From Kondoa malvinella (Eukaryota; Basidiomycota; Agaricostilbomycetes; Agaricostilbales; Kondoaceae), in assembly GCA_039545315.1 (NCBI GenBank), contig BCIM01000009.1, forward strand, positions 620,001-684,000: 64,000 nt of DNA. The letters run 5' to 3'. Positions within the stretch are counted from its first letter, which is position 1. The number at the start of each line of letters is the position of its first letter. Of the stretch, positions 22,939-35,000 are shown piece by piece. A program made the position numbers and the translations under genes. The notes below the pieces were generated by a model. The model searched no databases. It was not told the origin of the DNA and was given only the letters and a program-made list of their open reading frames with translations.

Positions 22939-23589
22939 CTACTCTGCAACAACCGTAATCGTTCTCCAAACCGTCATGACCATCTTCTGCTTCTCTACCT
23001 TTGCCTCCACGGTCACAGGACTACTCGTCGTTACCCTACTCTGCGTCGTGATCACTGTCATCTCTTCACCGACTGCAGTAGGTTCTGCCTGCTCCGCGCC
23101 TGTCTCTTCTGATCCAGTCTCCAAAGGTGCTGGTGATTCTTCCGGCTTAGGCGTCGATTCAGCTTCCGGTTCTTGCGGAGTTTCTTTGGGCTCTACAGGC
23201 TGTTCGGGCGCGGGATCATTGGCTTCGGGCTCCTTTGCTTCGTCTTCGCCCGACTGCGCTTGTTGTTGACCAATGACTGCAGCGAGAGCCCCAATTTTGC
23301 CTCCCGTTTGCTCCTCAGGCGTTCCTGATACTTTGGCGAGATCTTCTGAAAGCTTCTCGAGCGTGTCTTCGTCTGGCTCGTCCTCTTGTCGCCTATGATG
23401 CACTGTTGCCGGAACGTCAACTGGAAGTTAATCCATCATCGGATTCAGCTTACTATATGGAGTAGCTATAACAATCTGAATTGTGGCTGTGACCGCAAAG
23501 TCAATGCTTCTCGTCAATTGAACTGGATCTCCCGAAGGATGACTAGAAGCGAGAGGGACAAGCAATGAGAATGCCAGAAGAATTCGCAT
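22939..23589 (-). CDS. Secreted protein of unknown family, copy C
   Basis: Exon 1 23454-23589 (136 nt), a 51-nt phase-1 intron 23403-23453, exon 2 22939-23402; 199 residues. Signal peptide MRILLAFSLLVPLASSHPS. Straight after the junction comes HHRRQEDEPDEDTLEKLSED, the counterpart of the KRQDEA/PRQEEP blocks of copies A and B. The middle is Glu/Pro-rich (KEPEANDPAPEQPVEPKETP) with about 90 disordered residues, and the tail is KMVMTVWRTITVVAE. The acidic middle differs sharply from the Ala/Ser-rich middles of the other copies, so only the ends are conserved. Function unknown. Confidence 0.8.
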
Positions 23590-24585
23590 AGTATTCCAAG
23601 GGATGGAGGCAAGAACAGGAGCGTTGAGGATTGAAAACAATACAGACTCGTTCTTCGAACAGTACAAAGGGACTAGGCGAATCACGTATCACGGCACGTT
23701 CAGCGTCCTGTCGACTTCGTATGAGATGTGTCGCAAGGGACAAGCGACTAGGAATGGCGGAGAAGCAGCTACATTGAGCTGCTATCTCGGAATCGAAGGC
23801 TCGCGGACCAAGGCCAAAAAGCTAAAAGCTATCTTCGTTCCATTGACCATTGCGTAGCTTCGTAGGGTCTTTTCAAGGGGCCGTATCAGTTCGCTGCTTT
23901 GCGCTTTTGCTTGCTTCCAAAGGTATTGCTGGCAGAGGCAGGCCATGCAAACATTTGAACTCTCTTGATGAACATGGCTTCCGCTTCAAGTGTTCACCGC
24001 ATAGCAGAAAGAAGACGATGTGACAAGACGAGATTGCAGTTGGCCGCGCAAGAGAGATCGTCAAGACAGGACACGCAGAGTCTGATTGTGATTGTGCTGC
24101 AAGTCACCGATTGCAGCCAACAGACAGCAAGACATTCACACTACGATACGCCCAGTACTGGAAGCCCGCTCTACATCCAGTACAATCCCAGTGTGCTATG
24201 CGGCTGTTCAACTGAACGCAAGCCATAGTCTACACGAGCTTGACCAATGCGCAACGTGTTTGGACACAGCACGTAAGAATGCTGCTACTTTTACGCCTCC
24301 TTCTTTCACGCATCGCTCTGCTTTTTGTGGCTTCTGTCCCGTGTACAGCCTATCGCATCGCTTGTACAAACAAACAGCACAGCATTTACGCACTGCTGTG
24401 GTATCGAGTGCTCCAGACCTCTGAAGCTCCTTCCACTTGCAACAAGCTCCTCGTGCTTGACATCTCAAGAACACGCAAAGAAGTCCGTTAGGACCGTCGA
24501 AGATCGGATCTGATATCATCTGTCGTCTTGCCTTTCTACATTGTTCTTCGTGTACGAGCATGGCTAACTGCGCGAGCGACTGGAC
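23590..24585. other. Long divergent spacer, secreted copy C / ABC transporter
   Basis: About 1 kb, the longest gene-free stretch in the window. Frames here (for instance 24208-24723 on the minus strand, rich in Cys/Arg/Gln) lack splice support and recognisable domains. Probably the regulatory region of both genes. Confidence 0.4.
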
Positions 24586-27500
24586 ATGGATGGATCCTGC
24601 TTTCCCGGTTCTGCCTGTCGCGAATTGGACTTCTCCTTGATCTTTAGCTCGGTCGTATTGTCGATTCTCCCTTCGACATCTTTCTATTTGGCAGCAGCAC
24701 ATCACATCTACAAGCTCATGCAAAGGGAAATCAGTATCAGCAAATGCAAGGCTTCCAAGCTGCTATGTGCGGCGAAGATTGCGTGCGCTTTGCTCGCCCT
24801 TCTCGGCAACATCATGAGCTTGATTGGATGGGTGGCTACCCAAAAGGAAGAGCATGAAACTGGAACTACTGCCGTAGCTCTCAGTCTACCAGTATCGGTG
24901 AGCCCCCCGCTTTGTCATCAGCCGTAGCTCAGTATAAAGCTGCTTTTCAGATTCTGATCATCCTCATAACTTACCTGGAGCACTTTCGACGCATTCGTTC
25001 CTCTCGCAGAATGTCTCTGTTCCTGATCGTCATGACTGCCTTCGACGCTGCTCGACTGCGCACTTTCTTCCTCGTCAACTACGATGCCACCAAAACGGTC
25101 TTCATCGCCGGCTTTATTATCACCTTCGCATCTCGCTTTCCGCTACTAGTCTTGGAGAATGCCCCGAAGCGTTTCATTCTGCTCGACCCGAATTCAAGGG
25201 TGGCTCTATCAGATGAGGCTATGGCCGTTCCGATCAGTCGATGGCTGTTGTTATGGCTACTGCCGGTACTTCGGAGAGGCTACAAGACTGCAGACCTGAG
25301 CTTGAAAGATCTTGGAGAAATGCCACAAGACTCTGCTGCTGTATATGCCCGCTTCGAGAAGGCTTGGACGAAACATCAACGCAAGAAGCTGCCGATCGCC
25401 AGAGCTCTCTGTTCTGCTTTCCCTGGAGAACTGATGGCACCTTTGCTCTCGGTATTTCTATGGTGTCTGCTTCTAATGAGCGTACCGCTAGAGCTTGCAG
25501 GCTTACTTAGATTCCTCGAGTGCGTTGAGCCTATGGTTGCATGTTCCTACTCACCTTGGGGCTTGCGCAGCTCTTGGCGTACCGAAGACCCACAGCCAGT
25601 GTCCTACGGGTGGGCGCTGGTAGCTGCATTTGGTCTGACCTACCTTCTGACTCCTATCGCTCTGGCTACGGCTCAATTTGCCTGGGTCTCGACTGCTGCA
25701 TTAATACGACAAGCTTTGGTAGGAGCTGTCTACAGGAAAGGCGTACGTGTTCTCTTTGACACCGTAAATGTGATTGGCAGTGTCACAGCTACGCGTACAT
25801 CTGGCCGTTTCGAACGAAACGGGACTGGGCTCAATGATGTCTTATGTATCACTCGACATAGAGCGTATTGTGTGAGTTGAGTTATCCTGCGCGTGCTTCA
25901 CTCAGCTGAATGCGAATCGCAGCGCTTGCGCTGGCGTGCCCTATCAAGCTCTTGGTTTAGTTATACTAATTGCACTCGGTTTACCGTAATTTAAGCGCCA
26001 CTGTTCCGGTCTCTGGACTGATTGATGCTACAAAGTATTATAGCCTTTCAGTTTGGCAAATCCTTCTTGGCCTGTTTGGTGTCCTGTTTGATCGCCCTGT
26101 CAGTCATCATACGCAAAGGTGTGCTAAAGCTGACGGGACACAGCGCCGTCATTCCTGCTACGGCTGGGATCTTCGTTGCTACTCAGGATCAATGGTCCAA
26201 AAGAACAGATCGGCGTAAGTCTATTCACTTCATGTGGAGCTCTGGTGATATTTTCTCGGCTATGCAGGTGTCGCCTTTCTTTCCTCTATGCTGAAATCGA
26301 TCAATGCCATCAAAACATCTGCATATGAGTTCGCTCTTGCAAAGAAATATACTGTATTGCGCGAGGCTGAGCTGGAGAAAATGAGAAGCTACCGTGTAAA
26401 GTGGGCTTGGAACGGTGTCTTTCACAACGGGTGAGCACTTTGTTTGCAATCATTACGCCTATGACTGAATGACCTCTCTGCAGAGTCTTCGGTGTGTCGA
26501 ATATGCCGATCTGAAGTCTTAACGCACTGATTATTTGACAGCTTGCATAAGGATCTTTACCTTTGGAGCTTATGCTCTTGTAGCCAAGGCATCAGAAGAC
26601 ACGGTCTTTGCAACGACCGAGGTCTTTATCACTCTTTCCGTGTTAGAGGTCTTCACCGTAGTCTATTACCCATTGATATGGGAATATGGCACAATCCTCT
26701 CTGGCTGGAGCTCACTGCGTCGGATCGAAGGTTTCCTACAGAAAGAAGAACAAACATTAGCTTCGAAATTTGTGCTCGACGATGGATCTTCGTCTATATC
26801 TGACGAGACAAAGTTGGAGAAGGACGTCACAGCTGTTGGACCTCCGAGTGTCGACTTCATCAACGCTACAATTGGGCTCAAGGACCAGAGCTTCCTTCGA
26901 GACCTTTCATGCGGTTGTCCGCCTGGACGCTTGACTCTTCTAGTCGGCTCCGTAGCGTGTGTACGCTGCCATAATCTTTCTCATTCAAAGACTCCTGAGC
27001 TGACATCTGGAATCAGGGCAAAACCAGTATGCTCTTGGCCATCTTGAGGGAATACGATATCATCTCCGGTTCAATAACGATATCACCTGAATGCCGAACA
27101 GCCTACGCCTCTCAGGATCCCTACTTGCTTACCGGGTCTTCGATCCGTGACAACGTTCTCTTCGGTCGAGCTTGGAATGCGTTGAAATACCAGCAAACGA
27201 TCGGTGCTTGTGGATTGTCTTATGATCTGGCTGATATGCAAGAAGGCGACAAAAGGCTAGCTAAGGGACTTTCTGGCGGTCAACGTAGCGTATGTCTATC
27301 ATATCAGGTCAGGCTCTCTTAACAAGCTTCGTGAACAGCGCATCGCTCTAGCTCGTAGCCTTTATTCGGACGCTGATCTCATTCTGCTCGATGTGCGTCA
27401 AAACAGGTTTGATCCAGTTTGGTCGAGTGCTAAGCATCGGGCAGGATCCTCTGTGTGCGCTCGACAACAACGTAGAAGAGCGTATTTGGCAGTCGCTGTT

Positions 27501-30500
27501 CGGCGCGTCGGGTCTTCTCAGAGGCAAGACAGTCATCATGTCTAGCAACAGCGTCAAGAGATTCTCAGATGCGGACCATCTCATATACCTCGAAAACGCC
27601 ACAGTCATGGCTCAAGGACTTCAGTCCAGCTTACTCCAGATTCCACACGTCTCGTTAAAGCTCGAATCTGAGAGTCCAGATAACTGGAAGCACTGTAGCC
27701 AGGCAGCGTCACCAAAGGGCACACTCGCGTTGCAATCTGGACAAGAAGAAGAAGAAGAGGTAGAGGCAGACTATGAAGACGACGTCGACGATGAAGCTCG
27801 GGCGACTGCTTCGGGAGTAGTCAAAGCTGTTTTATTCTATCTGTCGTGTGCCGGCTGGACCAAAGTTCTCTTCATCGTCCTGTCCTGTACACTAGGTATG
27901 TCATTTTCTCTTCGTGTACATATTGGCTCAACGCTACAACAGCATGGCCCTTGTTTCAGTGAGTTTCCTGTTTCATCTAGACTTGCGCCAATGTTGGCTG
28001 CAGAGTCGGCTTCGTGATATACATTCGATATTGGGCAGACCAAGGATCAAATGAGAAGGATCAAGGTAGACAGCTCACGATAGAGGCCCGACCTTTCTAA
28101 CAACCGAGTTTAAGATGCTTGGATGTGGATCGGTGGCCTCATTGGCTTGACGGCCTTCTACCTTTCTGCCGCGGCCTGCTGGTGGCACCTGCAGTTTCAC
28201 ATTCTACCCGTGGCCAGTGGCAGAAAGGCTCATCGAGCTCAGCTGACTAGTCGTACGTGTCTGGCACGGTCAAGTTCCCTTCTGATGGGCTATTGTTCCC
28301 AGTCCTCAATGCACCAGCCCGCTTTTTCAAGACCAATGCGCTAGGCTACGTCATTGTAAGCTCATCGGTTTGACAGAAATCCCCTGGCTTACTAAATCTT
28401 CATAGAACCGATTCTCATTAGACGCATATCTCTGTGCGTCTCTTTCTAGCAGAACTTCACATTTGCTCATGATTATGCTTGCGGCCACATTCTAGACGAG
28501 ACGGATTTTGCCTTCTCCATTTTTGGGCTCCGTAAGTATCTGATTCTGCTTTGGTCTCCTGGTCACTTACGCGGCTACTTTGTCGAATCAGTTCAGTAAG
28601 CGAAAGACGTTTGCGATTGCCGCTCCTAACCTTTCGGTGCATCCAGATTTACAGTCTTCTTGCTGTCGCAGGTCATGTTAGTGCCTAACAATCGTTTGCG
28701 AGGTAGAAGCTGACTGTTCCAACAGCCTAGTCTGTATCTCTTCACCATATGCGCTCTTGATCGTTGTACGTCACTCCGTCAGCCATGCAGATACGCAGCT
28801 GATAGGCGCTTTGCAAGGTCGCCGCCGGTGTGCTAGGCGATTCGATACGGCGATTCTACATCCGATCTTCGAGACAACTGCGCAAGCTCCTATCAGCGTC
28901 GCAAACGCCTCTTTTTGCGGCTTACGAAGAGCTACTGGACGGCCTGGCGACAATCAGAGCGTATCGGCAGCAAAAGCGGGTCACCGAGCAGGCAACAAGA
29001 CGTATCACCTCGTCGACTTCCCCCTACCTCACTTTACAGGCAGCCAAGACATGGTACACATTTATACTTAGCTTTATCAGTTTCGGCTTCGCAATGGTGC
29101 TGCTTCCGCTTGCGGTTGTCAATCGTTCCAATTCAGATCAAGGTAACATTGCGCTTGGTATGTCGGCTCCTCGGCCTTTCAATCCTGACTGATAAGAGCT
29201 AGCTATTCTTCAATTGGTCACATTGCCTGGTGCGCTATTCGCGCACGGCCCTTATCGCTTGAACTGAACCCTGCGTCAGTAATATTGCAGATGGTCATGG
29301 ACGCAGTTACAGGTTCGCTTGAGTATCTGGGTGTCGCCGCTGCTTCTGACTATTCCTGTTTCCAGATATTCAGATCAAAGCTGTCGGTACGCTGTAGCTT
29401 CAATGTTTGCTCGGTCTACCTTTACATTGGAATACAGCCGTATCTCGGATCCAAGCAATCATTGAAGAACCTAGAGTAAGTCTGTTGCGTCTTCAATAGC
29501 AGCTCTGGCTTGCTCATGTCTGACTCGTGACTACCTTAGGAAGAGCCCGAGATCGATATGACCACTTCACAGCAGTACAAGCAGCTTTACTGGTTGAAGA
29601 CTTCGGACATCTCCTTCAATAACATACTGTTGCGATACAATTCTGACGGACCTCCTGCTCTGCATGATCTCGACCTTCAGATCAGGACAGGCGAGCGTAT
29701 AGGTATATGCGGGCGCACAGGAAGCGGCAAGTCAACGTTATTGGCTGCGCTGTTTCGGCTATACGATATCGAAGTTGGGAGCATTTGCATCAGCGGAGTC
29801 GATATCAAGACCATTCCAAGACAAGCTCTTCGCGATGCAATGACTCTGATCCCACAAGAGGCCATGCTCTTGTGTTGTTCTTTGCGAGAAGTGAGAATCT
29901 GTCTTAGCTGTCTCGGATCCCTTCTGATCATGCTACTCTTCCGCTGAAGAATATCGACCCGGAAGAAGAACACGATGATGCTGCAATCTGGACTGCACTA
30001 GAAGCTGCACACTGCAAGACCTTTGTAGAAGAGTTGGACGGCAAGTTGGACTACGAAGTGACGGGCAGCGGACAGTCGATATCCAGAGGGACTCGACAGC
30101 TTCTTGCACTGGCTAGAGCATTGCGTGAGTCTACTATTGACCACTATTTCTTGTTGCTGATCGTAGTCTACTGTGATAGTGAGGAATCGGCAAATACTTT
30201 GCCTTGACGAAGCATCCGCGTCATTGGATAAATCGACCGATCAAGGCGAGTTATATCTACTTATGTTCTCATTCAAGTCGCTAAACCGTGTGAACTTCCA
30301 GCCATTCAAGATGTCTTGCGCACGTCCTTCAAGGGCGTCACCATCCTTGTCGTGGCACATCGCATCAGGCAGGTCTTGAATGTCCCGAACTTGCCCAGTA
30401 CTAAGATGTATTTTGTATGTACAGCACAATAGCCGATATGGACAGGATAATTTGCATGGATCGAGGTCAAATTATCGAAGAAGGAGCACCTCAAGAGTTA

Positions 30501-30548
30501 TTGCAAAGACCGGATGGACACTTTGCGCAGCTGTCCAGGCTCGATTAG
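24586..30548 (+). CDS. ABC transporter, ABCC (MRP) subfamily, full length
   Basis: I reconstruct 31 exons (about 1,450 residues). The N-terminus has the ABCC TMD0 type (CRELDFSLIFSSVVLSILPS, SYLEH-like ITYLEHFRRIR), then TMD1 with YRKGLRVHLAVSNETGLGSM and LDIERIV. NBD1 has Walker A LLVGSGKTSML, signature LSGGQRSRIALARSL and Walker B LILLDDPLCALD, with Asp in place of the catalytic Glu as is usual in ABCC. TMD2 includes NAPARFFKTNALGYVINRFS and ELLDGLATIRAY. NBD2 has GRTGSGKSTLLAALF and ILCLDEASASLD, but its signature reads SISRGTRQ instead of the family's SVGQRQ. Two exons are only 8 nt (26484-26491) and 4 nt (28592-28595); two introns near the 3' end start with GC. Probably vacuolar or plasma-membrane export of conjugates or xenobiotics; substrate unknown. 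Confidence 0.9.
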
Positions 30549-30676
30549 TGATAGAAACAGATATTAGACATGTACATGGTTACAGCATCGACCGAAATGC
30601 TGACCAGCGGCCAAAAGCAATCTCAACATGTACATTTTATTTCAACATACTGCTTTACCCTACACCATGCGTGCCT

Positions 30677-31551
30677 TTAAGCGAACGCGCTCTTGTGTTC
30701 CAGTGCCCTTGAGCACGACACAAGCGACTTTGTCGAGACATTTACCAACTCCGCAGCCGATCTGAGTATTTTCCGAAGAACGTAGCTATCAATGACCTGT
30801 GAGCCCTTGCTACAAGTAGATGGAGCACACTTACCACGTCAGTATACTGAGTCTCGGTTAGCCAGCGTTCTATCGCTTCTTCCATCCCCCAATCACCCTT
30901 CATGAACAAATACACGCCGACCGATTCACTTTGAGGCAACCCTTCTGGCCATTCGCTCTGATAAGCTGTTTCAACTTGATCCCTTGCCATGTAACGCAAA
31001 GTGTCAGGCAACGCAAGAGGCTGCAGTACGTTCGATGCTCGCATTTCATTGAATACCGCGGGCGCTTCGCGATAGAATTCGACTGCTGATCCTTCGTACC
31101 TTGATGAAGCTGTCGTTGGCTGAGCTGTAATCTCAGCGGTAATGACAAGGGTTCCAGAAGAAAGATCCGAAGTCGATTTTCCGGAGGTCGATATCGGATC
31201 TATCTGGTTCCTAGTTGAAGACGGCATATTCGATAAAGCTGACGGAGCATTAGCGCTGCTAGTGGGAATGGCCAATTGCGTGAAGCTAAGGTGAGTGCTT
31301 CCGATAATAGAGGTCGTATCGATGTCTTTCTGCAGGCTTAGTCTGATGTCGTCAAAGCTCTGGTGCCGAGTCGTAATTGTGAGGATGGCCAATATGACAA
31401 TGACAGCAAGAGCCAGTCCAATAGCTATCAGGACATGACGTTTCTGATGATTTTGATTTCTCGAAAGGTGCGCTTGAACAGTATTCTGCGATTCCAGGCA
31501 AGATTGGGCCAGGCGCGTCGCCGACAGATCGTACTTCTTCTCGGCTTCCAT
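30677..31551 (-). CDS. Small type II membrane protein, unknown function
   Basis: Exon 1 30835-31551, a 38-nt GT-AG intron 30797-30834, exon 2 30677-30796; 278 residues. Without splicing the frame would end at 30742, giving 269 residues. About 38 cytosolic residues precede one strong helix (VLIAIGLALAVIVILAILTI). The outer part has a Ser/Thr-rich stalk of about 90 residues and a globular C-terminal region (FYREAPAVFNEMRASNVLQP, SEWPEGLPQSESVGVYLFMK, WGMEEAIERWLTETQYTD). I do not recognise the domain; a very weak likeness to CAP-type helices is not enough to name it. The gene ends 128 bp from the ABC transporter stop. Confidence 0.7.
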
Positions 31552-32029
31552 AACGAAAGCGGAGGATGGGCCTGCGTCAGCTTATGACAGGTTCAAGAGC
31601 AGCTTCGGAGATAGTTCAGTTGGACAGAAGACATCATCGCTAGACAATGGAGTCTAAGACCGAGAAGTGAGCACACTGCTTACTGCGACGGTAGTTACTC
31701 TGTGTGAGCGGCAGCTGTTCTAGGCGATTAGACTTCACAGAATCATGGGCTCTGCGGGAAAGAGCATTGCGCTTGGACAGATCTACTCCAAATGGACAAT
31801 GCATAGGGACAGCACACATAGAATACAGAGCGAATTGTGTGGACACGACCACAAAGTAAAGCGAAGGAGTTGAACTTGAAGGCAACGACATGACAGGTTG
31901 CTTTCAGACAGCCAGAATGTATTGATACCAAGTTAAGAGGCATATACACAACGACAGATACACAAGCGAACACGAGAGAAGAGTAGGACAACAGACTGGT
32001 GACAGAGTACTCGGGCGTTTGGCGTCGAG
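31552..32029. other. Divergent spacer, type II membrane protein / VAC14
   Basis: About 480 bp with no supported coding segment. Short minus-strand frames are hydrophobic but lack a plausible start context or splice partners. Confidence 0.4.
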
Positions 32030-35000
32030 ATGGACAGCAATTTGAGTCGAACGCTTCAGGATAAGTGAGGGCATTCTCAGACAGCTATGACAGACCGCTG
32101 AGTCTGGTACAGAATCTATGACCGCCGGAAACAAGCTGCTCTCGAAGTCGAGAAGTGCGTCTGGCTGTCATCTGCTCTTTGGCCTGTATTGACCTGCGGG
32201 CGTCCCTTAGACTCGTCAAGGAGAGCATTACAGCGAAGGATTCAGCCAAGACATCCCTTATCATCGCTCAGCTGAATGACCTGGCTCGTTCACAACATGC
32301 CAACGCCCGCTCAGGAGGCATCATGGGTCTGGCAGGCTGCTCGTGAGCTCCGTTATCCTCCAGCTGCTTTTTGTCGCGAGCTGATATGCAATATTTGTGC
32401 AGTATTGCCCTCGGATTCGCCAACATACCAGCTCACCTGCCTTTCATTGTCCCTCCTATTCTGGCTTGCTTCACTGATCCAGACTCGAAAGTGCGCTACT
32501 TTGCATGCGAAAGCATGTACAATGTCGCAAAGGTAGCAAAGGGCGAGATTTTGGTCTACTTTAACGAGCTGTTTGATGCCATGTCCAAGGTCTGTTTCCA
32601 TCTTTGAGTTCAGAACAGCTACTGACAGCGTCTTCCTGCACATAGCTAGCTGCAGATACTGAATTGCCTGTCAAGAACGGCGCAGAATTGCTCGACCGTC
32701 TGATCAAGGATGTAGTGACAGAACAAGCATCGCATTACGTTGCAGTCGGCTTCTCTCAGGTCGAGTCAGACAAGACCGCTTCTACTTCCAGTGCACCTCC
32801 AAGAACAGCCTTCTCCCTTGAGCGCTTCATACCTCTTCTTAAAGAACGCATCAATGTCATCAACCCTTTTACCAGAATGTACCTCGTCCTCTGGCTTACT
32901 GTACTCGACTCGGTGCCAGAATTAGAACTCGTCTCATACTTACCTGATTTCCTCGAAGGGTTAATCGTTTTCCTCGGCGATCCGACATCAGAAATCCGGA
33001 CTGCTACTCAAAATGTGCTTGCCGACTTTTTGCGGGAAATCAAGGAGATTGCAGAAGTGCAGAAAGAGACAGAGGATCATTGGCAAAAGGCAAGAGAGGA
33101 GAAAGAACATGAAGAGAAGACTAATCGATCCGCTGGTGACACACAAGAATCAAGTAAAGCTACGACTCTAGATGGGTCCAACAGCGAGATAGATGGTCCA
33201 AACACTTCATCAGTCGACTCCTTCGTTCTACCTGAAGCGGATGAGCAATCTCAGTCTTCTTTTAGGTTGTCAGAGCGGGATGCAGAGGATGACGAGGGAG
33301 ATGGATTAGGATCATGGCAACCCGGTCAAGGAGTCGTAGTCAAGCATGCCGACATTGTCGAAATCCTGCTCAAACAAATGCTCATGACTGGACCTGAAGC
33401 CGATCGGGAAATTCAAGCTACCTGTCTTCGCTGGATTGCAGAGTTTCTCAACTTTGCTCAAGTGGTCATCTTGTCCTTCACGCCAAGATTGATACCTCTG
33501 GTCATGTCTGCATTGGCGCATCATGTGCCGAGTCTTCGTCAAGCTGCACACACGCTCAATGTCAACCTTTTCCACGTCATTGCCGAACTACCCTCACCAC
33601 CTCAAGCTGGGACCTCAACGCCCAAGAGCAAGCGACGCAACTCGCTTGAATCAAATGATTCTGCTGGGCTCCCGCAAACAGCCGCTAAAGAGCGCCATTC
33701 ACCTATTCCTCCTCAATCAGCTCAAATTGCCAACATCCCTTTCCCATCTGCGGCAAGTCCATTACCACCTGCGCCGTACAGCAAGATACCTACCGCTACT
33801 GCATCTCGACCAGCTAGTCCGCCTCCTCCGGTCGAACCAGAACCGGATCCATTCGACTATCAAGCGACCGTTGGAGCCTTATGCGCCTTGCTCGGAGTCG
33901 AAGAGGAGGAAAGCAGATTAGCGGCTTTACATTGGCTGTCTATGCTTCATCAGAAAGCGCCCAACAAGATTCTTTCGCTCGATGATGGCACTTTTCCTGC
34001 GCTGCTCAAGACACTTTCAGACCCGTCAGAGGAAGTCATCAAATCCGACCTTCAGCTTTTGGCGCAGATTTCATCTTCTTCAGACGAAGAATACTTTACA
34101 TCATTCATGGTCAATCTCGTGCGACTGTTTAGTACAGATCGGTCGCTTCTTGAGCTACGAGGCAAGACTATAGTGGGGCAACTCTGTGTCAGTTTGAACA
34201 CCGAGCGGATCTACCGCACCTTTGCAGAAATTCTCGAGAAGGATGAAGTGAGCGGTCGTCCTTCTCTTCTGTACCGCGCTGAGCTTTGCATGTGCAGGAT
34301 CTGGAATTTGCCAGCTTGATGGTTCAAAATCTCAACCTGTTCTTGATCACATTACCGGAGCTCGCAGACTTTAGGAAACGGCTGAAGAACATAGACACAA
34401 AGGTGAGAGGCAACGGAACAGACCATAGTAAGAATTGCTGATGCAGCCTAACAGGATGGACAAGCTCTTTTCTCTGCCCTGTATCGATCATGGTCGCATA
34501 ATGCTACAGCCACTCTTCTTCTGTGTTTCTTGGCGCAAGCGTATGAGCATGCCTCGAATCTCCTCCAGATATTGTGGGTCGTCACTAGGCAGATCAGTAG
34601 CCGGCTTAACCTTCATTTTGCAGCGCCGAACTCGAAATGACTGTCAGCCTGTTGGTGCAGATAGACAAGCTCGTACAACTGCTTGAATCAACTGTCTTTA
34701 CCTGTAAGTATCGATTTGCCGCCGGCAGGTTTCTTCTCACATGTGTCCTTGCAGCTCTTCGCCTGCAACTGCTTGAACCTGAGAAGAATCCCTACCTTCT
34801 CAAAGCGCTCTATGGTATTCTCATGCTTCTTCCGCAAAGCACTGCTTTCGTCACCCTTCGGAATCGTCTCAACTCCGTCAGCTCGTTGGGCTTCCTACAC
34901 ACTGTTCCCCGGGCTACTTCAACGTGGGCTTCTCCTGTCGCGTCCTAAATGTATGCTGACGTGACTTCGCCATAGCAATTACAGCCCGGCGACATCTGGC

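Noticed and set aside
23421..23453. 33-nt intron in secreted copy C
   Set aside because: A later acceptor at 23403 gives a 51-nt intron of normal size with the same phase and a better match to copies A and B.
24208..24723. 171-codon open frame antisense to the start of the ABC transporter
   Set aside because: Cys/Arg/Gln-rich with no domain, no splice partners, and it overlaps the well-supported first exon of the transporter.
24586..30548. ABC transporter as a pseudogene, because all three frames are repeatedly interrupted
   Set aside because: Every interruption falls inside a GT-AG or GC-AG intron of about 45-65 nt, and removal restores all ABC motifs in order.
30677..31551. CAP/SCP domain in the type II membrane protein
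   Set aside because: Only vague helix spacing; the CAP signature residues and GENxY motif are missing.
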